Notes: a model not told the origin generated them from the letters alone. A DNA stretch of 64,000 bases from Flavobacterium panacis (GCF_024649945.1 NZ_JANKMS010000005.1:124001-188000); one strand, 5' to 3'; counted from the stretch's first letter, positions 35,606-44,540 are shown. A program made the numbers and translations.

Positions 35606-36187
35606 TTACTCTTTATTTTTTAATGAAGAAGTGATTTCATTCATTCGTTTAACCTTCTCTTCAAAATTGCCTTTTAGCGTTTTTCGGTATTCGTTCAGAT
35701 TCTCAACCATTTGATTGATATCTTCCGGAATTACTTCTTCGAAAAACTCTCTAAGCCTTTTGGCCGTTGTCGGCGATTTTCCGTTGGTCGAAATGGCAAT
35801 TTTCACATTTCCTTTTGTTACGATACCGCCCAAATAATAATCACATAAATCTGGCGTATCGGCTATATTGCAAATCAAATAACGCTTTCTGGCTAAATCG
35901 TATACTTTTTTATTTACTTCTAAATTGTCCGTACACGCAATTACCATATGGCGCTTTTTGAGCATTTTCTTTTTAAACTTCGATTTTGTCAATTTTATCG
36001 AAGGATGCTTTTCTGCCAGAATTTTTATTTCTAAATGAAATTCTTTTGCTACTACCTCAACATTTGCATTCGGACTTGACTTTAACAAGAAAGAAAGCTT
36101 TTCCAGACCTACATTTCCTCCGCCTACAATTAGAACATTTAAATTGTGAAGCTTTAGAAATATTGGATATAATTCGTTTTGTTCCAT
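35606..36187 (-). CDS. Precorrin-2 dehydrogenase / sirohydrochlorin ferrochelatase
   Basis: A 193-residue Met8p/CysG-N-like protein: NAD-binding NVLIVGGGNVGLEKLSFLL near the N-terminus, VIACTDNLEVNKKVYDLA, CNIADTPDLCDYYLGGIVTKGNVKIAISTNGKSPTTAKRLREF. With the upstream CobA it makes siroheme, the cofactor of the sulfite reductase in the same operon, so CysG is split into two genes here. Between cobA and this gene lies a 194-base spacer with repeated small hairpins. Confidence 0.92.
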   Translation of the reverse strand: MEQNELYPIFLKLHNLNVLIVGGGNVGLEKLSFLLKSSPNANVEVVAKEFHLEIKILAEKHPSIKLTKSKFKKKMLKKRHMVIACTDNLEVNKKVYDLARKRYLICNIADTPDLCDYYLGGIVTKGNVKIAISTNGKSPTTAKRLREFFEEVIPEDINQMVENLNEYRKTLKGNFEEKVKRMNEITSSLKNKE

Positions 36188-36248
36188 TTTAATTTATTTT
36201 CATCCAATCAAAATTAAACGTTTTTATTGAATCGGATAACCAATCAGA

Positions 36249-36416
36249 TGTTCCTAACGGAACATTTTTATTTGGAAACATTATTTTTTCTACCGACGAT
36301 TTGTTCCTAACGGAACATTTCTTGAAACCGTCTTATTTTTTGTGCCAATGAATTGTTCCTGACGGAACAATTTTAAATCGATCATTTTTTACCAACGAAT
36401 TGGTTCTGACGGAACA
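36249..36416. repeat. Four spaced hairpins TGTTCC-TRAC-GGAACA
   Basis: Copies start at 36249, 36302, 36354 and 36401 (spacing 53, 52 and 47 bases), each a 6-bp stem with a 4-base loop; the last has one changed base. The spacers share words such as ATTTTTT and CGAATTG, so this is a ~52-bp tandem repeat. The fourth copy lies within the 3' end of cobA. Confidence 0.75.
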
Positions 36417-37191
36417 TTTTATCCAACTCCTTTTTTTGACAAAATTCTTCGTAAAATCCTTTTAATTTATGGCTTTCGCGAACCACTTCGCCTAAAACGA
36501 TAATGGCTGGAGAACCTAATTCTTTTTCTTTTACGATTTCCAGAATCGAATCGACTGTTCCTACACCCACTTTTTCTTCTGCTGTTGTTCCATTTTGAAT
36601 GATGGCAACTGGCAGATTTCCTTTGTTTTCTTTTTGAAACAAATCGATAATCTGAGGCAGTTTGTGCATTCCCATCAGGATTACAACTGTTGCAGAAGAT
36701 TGCGCTGCCAAAGCTACATCTGAAGATAATTTTCTGTCGGATGTTGTACCTGTAATCGCCCAAAAGCTTTCTGAAACCCCTCTTTTGGTAATCGAAATTC
36801 CCTGACTTGCGGGAACTGCGACTACAGATGAAATTCCAGGAACTACAATCGTTTCAATTCCGAAACTTTCTGCGTATTCTATTTCTTCGCTTCCTCTTCC
36901 AAAAATAAACGGATCTCCACCTTTTAATCGAACCACATTTCCATACGTCAGTGCATTATCGACAATCAACTGATTGATTTGATCTTGCGTGTAAGCATGG
37001 TTTCCAATTCTTTTTCCAACAAAAATCTTGATGGCGTTTTTTGGTGCGTAATCTAGAATTTCTTCGTTGGCCAAGGCGTCGTATAAAACCACATTAGCTT
37101 CAGCCAGTGCTTTTACAGCTTTCAGCGTCAATAATTCGGGATCGCCCGGACCTGCACCGACTAAAGTTATTTTTGGTTTTATATTAAGCAT
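36382..37191 (-). CDS. cobA: Uroporphyrinogen-III C-methyltransferase
   Basis: A 269-residue SUMT enzyme making precorrin-2 from uroporphyrinogen III. Motifs: ITLVGAGPGDPELLTLKAVKAL, VVLYDALANEEIL, FVGKRIGNH, RLKGGDPFIFGRGSEE and VVPGISSVVAVPAS. The ATG overlaps the sulfite reductase stop by 8 bases, indicating translational coupling. The last residues (DKMFRQNQFVGKK) are encoded by a copy of the downstream hairpin repeat, so the repeat appears to have altered or extended the C-terminus. Confidence 0.95.
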   Translation of the reverse strand: MLNIKPKITLVGAGPGDPELLTLKAVKALAEANVVLYDALANEEILDYAPKNAIKIFVGKRIGNHAYTQDQINQLIVDNALTYGNVVRLKGGDPFIFGRGSEEIEYAESFGIETIVVPGISSVVAVPASQGISITKRGVSESFWAITGTTSDRKLSSDVALAAQSSATVVILMGMHKLPQIIDLFQKENKGNLPVAIIQNGTTAEEKVGVGTVDSILEIVKEKELGSPAIIVLGEVVRESHKLKGFYEEFCQKKELDKMFRQNQFVGKK

Positions 37192-39274
37192 TTGCTAATT
37201 CTTGTGCTCTGAATGTTTCGATTTTATCAAAGAAAACAATGGCTTGCGCGATGTAATCTTTAGCGAAAGCTTCAGATGGTTCATTTTTATTGATTTGGTA
37301 AACCAAATCTTTAAAAGTTGAATTCAATTCGATTTTATTCGTATCAATAAAAACAGTGTCAAACAAATCAACGATTCCTGCGTGGTGGTTTGTTTTTTGG
37401 TTTTCAGATAATAACAAAGCTTTTGCTCCATTTACAAATCCTGCATAAGCGTGATAAATGGCGTCTGACCATTTTTTCTCGTCGAAAGATTCTTGAGCCA
37501 AAATCAATTTCTCTTTAGCTTCAAACAATAAAGTCGCTACTAAATCGATCACAACACCAGCACATTCTCCAACTCCAACTGCTTTTACGTAATTATCTGC
37601 GTTACCCCAATCTACAAAATCAGCTTCTGTTAGATTCGTTACATCAGATAATGGTTTTAAGATTTCGTAGAAGTATTTCTCTCCTTTTAAATCATAATAG
37701 TTTAGGAATTTTTCTCCATTCGCATTAGCGTCAAAATCATTTAAGATGGTACGCAAAGCTTCTGGTCCTCTACGGCTAGGAATTTTGATTACTTTATCAG
37801 CAAAACGTCCTTCTCCGTTTCCTAATCTTCCTCCACCCAATAAAACTTGTAAAGCCGGAGCTACTAATTTTCCTGAGTTAATAGACATTCCTTGGAAACC
37901 AATTGCTGACATATTATGCTGTCCGCAAGCATTCATACAACCTGAAATTTTAATTTCGATTTCGCGGTTGTTTAAATATTGAGGATATTCTGCGCTTAAA
38001 ACTCTTTCTAATTCTTCGGCAATACCAGTACTGCTCGCAATCCCCAAGTTGCAAGTATCGGTTCCTGGACATGCCGTAATATCTCCAACTGAATTATATC
38101 CTAAATGAACAAAGTCTAATTTGGCTAATTCTTGATAAAAGAAAGGAAGATTTTCCTCTTTTACGTGACGTATTACAATATTTTGACGCAATGAAAAACG
38201 TAATTCGTTTGCTGCGTAATTTTTAATTAAATCTGCTAATAATCTCGCTTTATCAGTATAAAAATCTCCTAATAAAACTTTGATTCCGATAGCGTAATAT
38301 CCTGCTTGCTTTTGTGCAATTACATTCGATTTTCTCCAAGCTTCATAAGCTGCTGAATCTTCGATTGTAACTTGTGGCACTTCCAAAACTGGTTCTGCAA
38401 TCGGACCGTCAAAAGCAGTTGTATCAATTTCGTATGTTTCAAAAGCGATTGCTTTTTTCTCTTTTTCAACCAAATCAAGGAAAACATCTCTTCCCATTTC
38501 TTTGATTAAGAATTTCATACGCGCTTTCATTCTTTTTGCACGTTCACCGTATCTATCGAAAATACGAATGATTCCTTCTGCTGTTGGAATGATTTCGTTA
38601 ACCGGAATAAACTCAGAAAGTAATTCTGCATGCGCTGGCTGAGATCCTAAACCTCCTCCAAAAACAACTTTAAATCCTTTTTGTCCGTCTTTGATTTTCG
38701 GAATAAATCCTAAATCGTGTAAATAACTCAAAGCCGTATCTTCATCTGAAGAAGAGAACGAAATTTTGAATTTACGTCCCATTTCCTGACAGATTGGATT
38801 TCTTAATAAGTATTGAAACAAACCGTGTGCATAAGGCGAAACATCAAATGGTTCGTTTACATCTACACCAGCTAATTCGCTTCCTGTGATATTTCTAACG
38901 GTATTTCCACAAGCTTCACGCAACGTAATATCGTCTTTTGCCAATTCTGACCAAAGTTCAGGCGTTCTATCTAAACTCACATAGTGAATCTGAATATCCT
39001 GACGAGTTGTAATGTGCAAACGTCCAGTAGAATATTTATCTGAAACTTCCGTAATTCTTCTCAATTGCTCGCTGGTCACTTTACCATAAGGCAATTTGAT
39101 ACGAATCATCTGAACGCCTTCCTGACGTTGACCGTAGATACCACGCGCTAAACGAAGGCTACGAAAACGCTCATCATCAATTTTTCCTCCACGGAATAAG
39201 TGAATCTTTTTTTCTAATTCGATAATCTCCTTCTGAACTACCGGATTTTCTATTTCTGTTCTAAAACTTTCCAT
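37184..39274 (-). CDS. Ferredoxin-type sulfite reductase with C-terminal HEPN-like domain
   Basis: A 696-residue protein. Residues ~40-560 are a siroheme/[4Fe-4S] nitrite/sulfite reductase: substrate-side arginines in GRLHITTRQDIQIHYV and RFSLRQNIVIRHV, and cluster cysteines in ACPGTDTC (about 403) and SGCMNACGQHN (about 446). Residues ~570-690 form an added helical domain (EKLILAQESFDEKKWSDAIYHAYAGFVNGAKALLL) resembling HEPN. Gene context (cysHDN upstream, siroheme genes downstream) points to sulfite rather than nitrite. The role of the HEPN part is unknown, and it lacks a clear catalytic RX4-6H motif. Confidence 0.92.
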   Translation of the reverse strand: MESFRTEIENPVVQKEIIELEKKIHLFRGGKIDDERFRSLRLARGIYGQRQEGVQMIRIKLPYGKVTSEQLRRITEVSDKYSTGRLHITTRQDIQIHYVSLDRTPELWSELAKDDITLREACGNTVRNITGSELAGVDVNEPFDVSPYAHGLFQYLLRNPICQEMGRKFKISFSSSDEDTALSYLHDLGFIPKIKDGQKGFKVVFGGGLGSQPAHAELLSEFIPVNEIIPTAEGIIRIFDRYGERAKRMKARMKFLIKEMGRDVFLDLVEKEKKAIAFETYEIDTTAFDGPIAEPVLEVPQVTIEDSAAYEAWRKSNVIAQKQAGYYAIGIKVLLGDFYTDKARLLADLIKNYAANELRFSLRQNIVIRHVKEENLPFFYQELAKLDFVHLGYNSVGDITACPGTDTCNLGIASSTGIAEELERVLSAEYPQYLNNREIEIKISGCMNACGQHNMSAIGFQGMSINSGKLVAPALQVLLGGGRLGNGEGRFADKVIKIPSRRGPEALRTILNDFDANANGEKFLNYYDLKGEKYFYEILKPLSDVTNLTEADFVDWGNADNYVKAVGVGECAGVVIDLVATLLFEAKEKLILAQESFDEKKWSDAIYHAYAGFVNGAKALLLSENQKTNHHAGIVDLFDTVFIDTNKIELNSTFKDLVYQINKNEPSEAFAKDYIAQAIVFFDKIETFRAQELANA

Positions 39275-39282
39275 TTTGTCTT

Positions 39283-39360
39283 TAGTTGTTGGTTGTTAGT
39301 TGTTGGTTGTTGGTTTGCTGGCAGATTAACTATCAACCAAAAAACATCAACTATCAACTA
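39283..39360. repeat. Inverted pair of heptad arrays between cysN and sulfite reductase genes
   Basis: Units TTGTTGG, TTGTTAG, TTGTTGG, TTGTTGG face AACTATC, AACCAAA, AAACATC, AACTATC. The period is 7 bases in both halves. Confidence 0.6.
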
Positions 39361-40602
39361 GCGAATGAATCCTACTCCTGCTGTTGTGTTCGTTGCTGTA
39401 TCAATTAAGATAAAAGCTCCGTTTGATTTGTTTTCGTTATAAGCGTCAAAATATAAAGGCTTGCTTAATTTGATGCTTACTTCTCCAATTTCGTTTATCG
39501 CTAATTGAGAAGCTTCTGTTGTTCCTGAATAATCAGTTGCAATCGTGTTTTTAATGCTCTCTACTTTTGCTAAAACTCTGTTCGTATTGTGTTGTACTAA
39601 ATATTTAGTTCCTGGAACCAGTTTTTTACTATCCATCCAGCAAACTGTCGTTGTAATATCTTTTTCAATTCTTGGAAGTTCGTCTGATTTTACAATCATA
39701 TCCCCTCTCGTAACATTGATATCATTTTCTAATTCGATTGTCACTGATGAACCTGCAGAAGCTTCGTCAAATGATTTATCGAAGAAGTGAATTTTGGTAA
39801 CTTTTGATTCTGTTAAAGAAGGAAGAACCGTTACAGCATCTCCAACTTTAATTGAATTTCCGTATAATTTTCCAGCGTAACCTCTGAAATCGTGGTATTC
39901 TTCAGTTTTTGGACGAATGACAGTTTGAACTGGGAAACGTGCTTTTCCTGGCTCGTAAACATCATGAGAATGTAATCCTTCTAAATGTTCTAAAACTGTT
40001 TGTCCGTTGTACCAAGGCATATTTTCAGATTTGTCAACAACGTTTCCACCGTTGATTGCACTTAACGGGATGTAACTTACGTTTTGTTCTTTAAAAGTAC
40101 TTTTTGCATTTAATGCCTCAAAATCAGCTTTGATTTTATTGAAAACTTCTTCTGAGTAATCTACTAAGTCCATTTTATTGATGGCAACAATTACTTCTTT
40201 TACTCTCAATAAATTATTGATGAAAAAGTGACGATACGTTTGCTCAATAACTCCTTTTCTAGCATCGATCAAAATGATAGAAACCTGAGAAGTTGAAGCT
40301 CCTGTAACCATGTTTCTTGTATATTCTACGTGCCCCGGAGTATCGGCAATAATGTAACTTTTCTTTGCAGTCGAGAAATAAATATGCGCAACGTCAATCG
40401 TGATTCCTTGCTCTCTTTCTGCTACTAACCCGTCAGTTGCCAAAGAGAAATCCAAATAATCGTATCCTTTTTGTTTACTGCTTTTTTCGATTGCCTCAAT
40501 TTTATCTGTAGTCAATGATTTTGTATCGTACAATAATCTTCCGATCAAAGTACTTTTTCCGTCATCTACACTTCCTGCTGTTGCTATTTTTAAAACGTCC
40601 AT
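39358..40602 (-). CDS. cysN: Sulfate adenylyltransferase GTPase subunit
   Basis: A 414-residue EF-Tu-like GTPase that drives ATP sulfurylase. G-motifs: GSVDDGKSTLIGRLL (G1), REQGITIDVAH (G2), DTPGHVEYTRNM (G3), NKMDLVDY (G4). The C-terminal beta-barrel domains follow, with no fused APS kinase, unlike CysNC. It follows cysD by 142 bases on the same strand. Confidence 0.96.
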   Translation of the reverse strand: MDVLKIATAGSVDDGKSTLIGRLLYDTKSLTTDKIEAIEKSSKQKGYDYLDFSLATDGLVAEREQGITIDVAHIYFSTAKKSYIIADTPGHVEYTRNMVTGASTSQVSIILIDARKGVIEQTYRHFFINNLLRVKEVIVAINKMDLVDYSEEVFNKIKADFEALNAKSTFKEQNVSYIPLSAINGGNVVDKSENMPWYNGQTVLEHLEGLHSHDVYEPGKARFPVQTVIRPKTEEYHDFRGYAGKLYGNSIKVGDAVTVLPSLTESKVTKIHFFDKSFDEASAGSSVTIELENDINVTRGDMIVKSDELPRIEKDITTTVCWMDSKKLVPGTKYLVQHNTNRVLAKVESIKNTIATDYSGTTEASQLAINEIGEVSIKLSKPLYFDAYNENKSNGAFILIDTATNTTAGVGFIR

Positions 40603-40617
40603 TCTGTAATATTTTGT

Positions 40618-40652
40618 TTCAGGTTTAAAGTTTCAGGTTTCATGTTCTCGCG
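40618..40652. repeat. Heptad mini-array
   Basis: Units GTTTCAG, GTTTAAA, GTTTCAG, GTTTCAT, GTTCTCG in the cysD-cysN spacer. Confidence 0.55.
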
Positions 40653-40703
40653 AAACTTAAATCTGTATGTTTTTGTTTTCTTGATTTTTACTTTTAATAG
40701 TTT

Positions 40704-40746
40704 CTGAATTGCATTAACAATTAACAATTCATCATTAACAATTATT
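40704..40746. repeat. Heptad mini-array
   Basis: Units ATTAACA, ATTAACA, ATTCATC, ATTAACA, ATTATTA, ending at the cysD stop. Confidence 0.55.
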
Positions 40747-41644
40747 AAAAGTATCCTTGTTGTTTTCTTTTCTCCATTGCAGCTTCAGAACGTTTGTCGT
40801 CGATTCTGGCACCTCTTTCAGAAATTGTTGATGATCTGATTTCGCCAACCACTTCTTCGATTGTTGCTGCATAAGATTCAACAGCTGCTGTACAACTCAT
40901 ATCTCCAACGGTTCTGAAGCGAACAATTCTTTCTTCGATTTGTTCGTCTTCTTCTTGGTACACAAAAGGAGAATGCGACCAGATTAAACCGTCTCTCAAA
41001 AAAACTTTTCTTTTATGTGAGAAATAGATTGATGGAATCTCGATTTGCTCTTTTTCGATATAACTCCAAACATCTAATTCTGTCCAGTTCGAAATTGGGA
41101 AAACACGAACGTTTTGACCATTTTCAATTTTTCCGTTTAAGATATCAAACAATTCAGGTCTCTGATTTTTTTCGTCCCATTGTCCAAAATCATCACGAAC
41201 TGAGAAAATACGTTCTTTTGCTCTTGCTTTTTCTTCATCACGACGCGCACCGCCAATACAAGCATCAAATTTGAATTCTTCAATTGCATCCAAAAGTGTC
41301 GTAGTCTGTAAGCTGTTACGGCTTGAATATTTTCCAGTTTCTTCAACTACTTTTCCTTCATCAATAGCGTCCTGAACATTACGAACGATCAATTCTAAAC
41401 CTAATTCTTCTACCAATTTATCTCTGAAAGCGATTGTCTCAGGGAAATTGTGTCCCGTATCAACGTGTAATAGAGGAAACGGAATCTTAGCAGGGAAAAA
41501 TGCTTTTTGCGCTAAACGCACCAATGTAATAGAATCTTTTCCTCCTGAGAAAAGTAAAACCGGTTTGTCAAACTGTGAAATTACTTCTCTGAAAATGTAT
41601 ATCGCTTCACTCTCTAAAGCGTTTGTTTTTAATACTGAACTCAT
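40745..41644 (-). CDS. cysD: Sulfate adenylyltransferase small subunit
   Basis: A 299-residue PP-loop ATP sulfurylase catalytic subunit: LLFSGGKDSITLVRLAQKAF is the PP-loop, with LLHVDTGHNFPETIAFRD, GGARRDEEKARAKERIFS and the C-terminal RFRTVGDMSCTAAVES and AAMEKRKQQGYF typical of CysD. It forms APS from sulfate and ATP together with CysN. Confidence 0.96.
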   Translation of the reverse strand: MSSVLKTNALESEAIYIFREVISQFDKPVLLFSGGKDSITLVRLAQKAFFPAKIPFPLLHVDTGHNFPETIAFRDKLVEELGLELIVRNVQDAIDEGKVVEETGKYSSRNSLQTTTLLDAIEEFKFDACIGGARRDEEKARAKERIFSVRDDFGQWDEKNQRPELFDILNGKIENGQNVRVFPISNWTELDVWSYIEKEQIEIPSIYFSHKRKVFLRDGLIWSHSPFVYQEEDEQIEERIVRFRTVGDMSCTAAVESYAATIEEVVGEIRSSTISERGARIDDKRSEAAMEKRKQQGYF

Positions 41645-41664
41645 TGTGTTTTTGTTTGATATTT

Positions 41665-41790
41665 TATTTGTTTCAAGTTTTAGGTTTCAGGTTCCAAATT
41701 GTTACCTCATCTAAAAATCTCCACTTCTTTATTCTATAATCTATATTCTATTCTCTACAGAGTCTTGCCTCTTGCTTCTTTCTTCTAAAA
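41665..41790. repeat. Three consecutive heptad mini-arrays between cysH and cysD
   Basis: GTTTCAA/GTTTTAG/GTTTCAG/GTTCCAA (about 41671-41698), then TTCTATA/ATCTATA/TTCTATT/CTCTACA (about 41731-41758), then TCTTGCC/TCTTGCT/TCTTTCT (about 41763-41785). All have a 7-base period with different unit sequences. Confidence 0.6.
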
Positions 41791-41793
41791 AAT

Positions 41794-42504
41794 CTACTCT
41801 TTTTTAGCGCTGTGTAAACCACATTCTTTATGGCTTGATTCCCACCACCATCTTCCGGCTCTGATGTCTTCACCTGGAAAAATTGCTCTTGTACAAGGCG
41901 CGCATCCAATACTTACGAAACCTTGTTTGTGTAAAGCATTTTGAGGAACATTATTTTCAGAAAGATACGTTTCAACTTCTTCTAAAGTCCATTTTAATAA
42001 CGGATTAAATTTGATGATTTCGAAACCTCCGTCGTATTCAAACAAACTTAAATCTTGTCTGTTTTCTGATTGTTCTGCTCTTAAACCTGTAATCCAAACT
42101 GAATTTCCTGCTAAAGCTTTTCTCAACGGAACCACTTTTCGAATAAAACAACATTCTTTTCTGTTTTCAACTGAATCGTAAAAGCTGTTCGGACCTTTTG
42201 TTTTCAGTAAATTCTCAACTGAAGCCGCTTCTGGAAAAAACACTTCGATTGGTCTTTTGTATTTTTTTAATGTTTTATGAAAAACATCGTAAGTTTCCTG
42301 AAACAATCTTCCTGTATCTAAAGTAAATACCGTAATATCAGTATTACTTTTTGCAATAAAATCAGTAATTACCTGATCTTCCTGACCGAAAGACGTAGAA
42401 AAAATCACTTTTCCTGGAAATTCTTTTGCTAAAAAAACTAAGGTTTCGTCAAGCGAAAAGTCTTTTGTTTTTTCTAATAATTCTTGTACAATACTCGCAC
42501 TCAT
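41794..42504 (-). CDS. cysH: Assimilatory APS reductase (CysH type with Fe-S cluster)
   Basis: A 236-residue PP-loop reductase. The N-terminal part has KVIFSTSFGQEDQVI and VFTLDTGRLFQETYDV. Paired cysteines KECCFIRK (about 118-119) and CAPC (201-204) are the four ligands of the [4Fe-4S] cluster that marks adenylyl-sulfate (APS) reductases rather than PAPS reductases. The catalytic Cys is in SSHKECGLH near the C-terminus. No APS kinase gene is present in the operon, in agreement. It starts 28 bases after the TauE-like gene. Confidence 0.93.
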   Translation of the reverse strand: MSASIVQELLEKTKDFSLDETLVFLAKEFPGKVIFSTSFGQEDQVITDFIAKSNTDITVFTLDTGRLFQETYDVFHKTLKKYKRPIEVFFPEAASVENLLKTKGPNSFYDSVENRKECCFIRKVVPLRKALAGNSVWITGLRAEQSENRQDLSLFEYDGGFEIIKFNPLLKWTLEEVETYLSENNVPQNALHKQGFVSIGCAPCTRAIFPGEDIRAGRWWWESSHKECGLHSAKKE

Positions 42505-42532
42505 AATCTTTATTCCTTTCTAAAATTATCTT

Positions 42533-43435
42533 TTACAATAATTTAGATAATGTTTTTAAACTCAATACTATAATTAGAATTCCAACCGCAACCATCATTG
42601 GTTTTCTTTTGATTTTATTCACCAAAAATGCTGCTACTGGTGCTGAAATAACTCCTCCTAAAATCAATCCTATAATAATCTGCCAGCCGTGAATTCCTCC
42701 AAAAAGCATGAATGTGATTCCACTTGCAAACGAAATTGCAAACTCTGCCGCATTCACAGATCCTATTGTATATTTCGGATTTCTTCCTCTTCCTAATAAT
42801 GTGGAAGTCACAATTGGCCCCCAGCCTCCTCCTCCAACAGAATCCATAAAACCTCCAAACACTGCCAAAATGCCTAGTTTTTTGGTTTTCTTTTTCTCTA
42901 CATTTTTTCTAAGAGCTTTTCTGATGATTACAACCGCCAGAATAATCATGTAAACCGCAATAAATGGCTTGATAATATCTCCATCAATTACATCAGATAA
43001 TAAATAAGCTCCTGTAATCGATCCTAAAACTCCAGGAATCAATAGATGTTTTACCAATTTTTTATTGATATTACCAAAGCGATGGTGCGAAAGCGCCGAT
43101 GCTCCAGTTGTAAACATCTCTGAAACGTGAACTGCCGTACTACTCAAAACTGGCGAAACTCCATAAGCCAATAAAAATGATGTAGAAGTTGCTCCATATC
43201 CCATTCCTAAAGCGCCATCTACTAATTGTGCAAAAACACCAATTAAGAAAAACACTAAAAGGTTTTCATCAAATCCCTGAACAAAACCATCCCACGAAAA
43301 CTCAGCGTGATGATTATAAATTAATGTAACTGCCAAACCTAACAACAAAACAACAGGTATTACAACCCACAATTTTTCTTTTAGTAAAGAATCACTCTTT
43401 ACTATAGCGCTGTCTAACTTAAGTTCATTTCCCAT
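42533..43435 (-). CDS. TauE/SafE family sulfite/sulfonate or sulfate transporter, first gene of the cys operon
   Basis: A 300-residue membrane protein of the TauE/SafE family, about eight helices. Typical motifs are FAQLVDGALGMGYGATSTSFLLAYGVSPVL and FGGFMDSVGGGGWGPIVTSTLLGRGRNPKYTIGSVNAAEF. In this position, ahead of cysH-cysD-cysN, it more likely imports sulfate or another oxyanion than exports sulfite, but direction cannot be read. It starts 60 bases downstream of a clear promoter with a palindromic operator candidate. Confidence 0.9.
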   Translation of the reverse strand: MGNELKLDSAIVKSDSLLKEKLWVVIPVVLLLGLAVTLIYNHHAEFSWDGFVQGFDENLLVFFLIGVFAQLVDGALGMGYGATSTSFLLAYGVSPVLSSTAVHVSEMFTTGASALSHHRFGNINKKLVKHLLIPGVLGSITGAYLLSDVIDGDIIKPFIAVYMIILAVVIIRKALRKNVEKKKTKKLGILAVFGGFMDSVGGGGWGPIVTSTLLGRGRNPKYTIGSVNAAEFAISFASGITFMLFGGIHGWQIIIGLILGGVISAPVAAFLVNKIKRKPMMVAVGILIIVLSLKTLSKLL

Positions 43436-43436
43436 A

Positions 43437-43463
43437 TTTTTAAGAATTGTTTTTGTTCTTAAA
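43437..43463 (-). promoter_or_regulatory. Hairpin at the end of the cys operon 5' UTR
   Basis: Arms TTTTAAGAA / TTCTTAAAA, ending one or two bases before the TauE ATG. It could shield the start codon, but it is short and AT-rich. Confidence 0.4.
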
Positions 43464-43498
43464 AATCCATTACCCTATCGGCTTAGTAGATTACTTTG

Positions 43499-43528
43499 CA
43501 AAAGTACTATATATTTCGAAATATCAAA
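43499..43528 (-). promoter_or_regulatory. Promoter of the cys operon with 14-bp palindromic operator
   Basis: Minus strand: TTTG (43528-43525), 18 bases, TACTTTTG (43506-43499). The perfect palindrome ATATTTCGAAATAT (43511-43524) fills the space between the boxes, where a bound repressor would block RNA polymerase. The Rrf2 regulator encoded at 45035-44625 is the obvious candidate. Confidence 0.7.
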
Positions 43529-43746
43529 ACAATATATTTACTTTTTTACACAAGCTATCCTCTTATAAACCAAGATAAAAGACATTTAAAAAAGAATTAG
43601 TGATTATTTTAACAAATTAAATGTTGCGACTTACTATTTTAACAACACACTCCAATTTTGTGATTCACAAAAATAAGCATTTAATCTCTACCAAATCTAT
43701 AGGATAATTATAAAATTGTTATTATTTTAGCGCCAAATATTTTTTC
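43529..43746. other. Divergent intergenic region with second palindrome
   Basis: Contains TTTTGTG-ATT-CACAAAA (43656-43672), a 17-bp palindrome 75 bases upstream of the rightward TauE gene. No good -33/-7 pair for that gene was found. Nothing else is visible. Confidence 0.5.
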
Positions 43747-44529
43747 ATGGATTTTCAGATTGGTCTTGTAATAGCAGGTTTAGTAGTTGGATTTATTGTT
43801 GGGTTAACTGGTGTAGGTGGAGGTTCTTTAATGACTCCAATTTTATTGTATTTTGGTATTCCACCAACAAAAGCCGTTGGAACCGATTTGCTTTATGCCG
43901 CATTTACAAAAGCCGGAGGAGTATTTGTTCACAACAAAAAAGGAAATATCAATTGGAAAATTACAGGCTGGCTGACTCTAGGAAGTGTTCCCGCAGCTCT
44001 TGCAACTTTATGGATTTTAAACAGCATTAAAACTGATGTTGAAACAATAAATACTGTTATTAAACAAAGTTTAGGCTGGGCTTTGCTGTTTACTTCGGTA
44101 GCCATTATATTCAAAAAGAAGCTTTTGAATTTTTCTCAAAAACACGCAGGAGATAAATTCCACAATGAAAGTACCACTCAAAATATGCTGACAATTGGAA
44201 TTGGAGTTTTATTAGGAGCAACCGTAACTTTAACTTCTATTGGAGCGGGAGCACTAGGAACAGTAACTTTATTTTTCCTTTATCCGCTTTTACCAACTCC
44301 TCGTTTGGTTGGAACCGAAATTGCGCACGCTGTGCCCTTAACTTTAGTTGCAGGTCTTGGTCATGCTTCAATGGGAAATTTAGACCTAGGATTATTGGGT
44401 CAGTTATTAATGGGATCGCTTCCTGGAATCTATATGGGAAGTATGTTAAGTGGAAAAGTGCCAGATCAATTCCTTAGAAATGCAATTGCCGTAATGCTTT
44501 TCATGGCTGGATATAAATTGATATTTTGA
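43747..44529 (+). CDS. TauE/SafE family transporter (second)
   Basis: A 260-residue, roughly eight-helix TauE/SafE protein, divergent from the first one and only distantly similar to it. Motifs: VGFIVGLTGVGGGSLMTPILLYFGIPPTKAVGTDLLYAAFTKAGG and TLTSIGAGALGTVTLFFLYPLLPTPRLVGTEIAHAVPL. This version is the more typical sulfite-exporter type and may protect against sulfite produced by APS reduction. The stop is followed by a 28-bp perfect inverted repeat with a T-run that can terminate it. Confidence 0.9.
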   Translation: MDFQIGLVIAGLVVGFIVGLTGVGGGSLMTPILLYFGIPPTKAVGTDLLYAAFTKAGGVFVHNKKGNINWKITGWLTLGSVPAALATLWILNSIKTDVETINTVIKQSLGWALLFTSVAIIFKKKLLNFSQKHAGDKFHNESTTQNMLTIGIGVLLGATVTLTSIGAGALGTVTLFFLYPLLPTPRLVGTEIAHAVPLTLVAGLGHASMGNLDLGLLGQLLMGSLPGIYMGSMLSGKVPDQFLRNAIAVMLFMAGYKLIF

Positions 44530-44540
44530 TATAAATTTTT

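Noticed and set aside
36249..36416. CRISPR-like array
   Set aside because: Repeats are only 16 bases, spacers are related to one another, and no cas gene is present; it is a hairpin tandem.
39283..39360. CRISPR or VNTR
   Set aside because: A 7-base period with no unique spacers; described as a heptad array instead.
43464..43498. Riboswitch in the cys operon 5' UTR
   Set aside because: Only about 60 bases are available, with one AT-rich hairpin; no known riboswitch core is recognisable.
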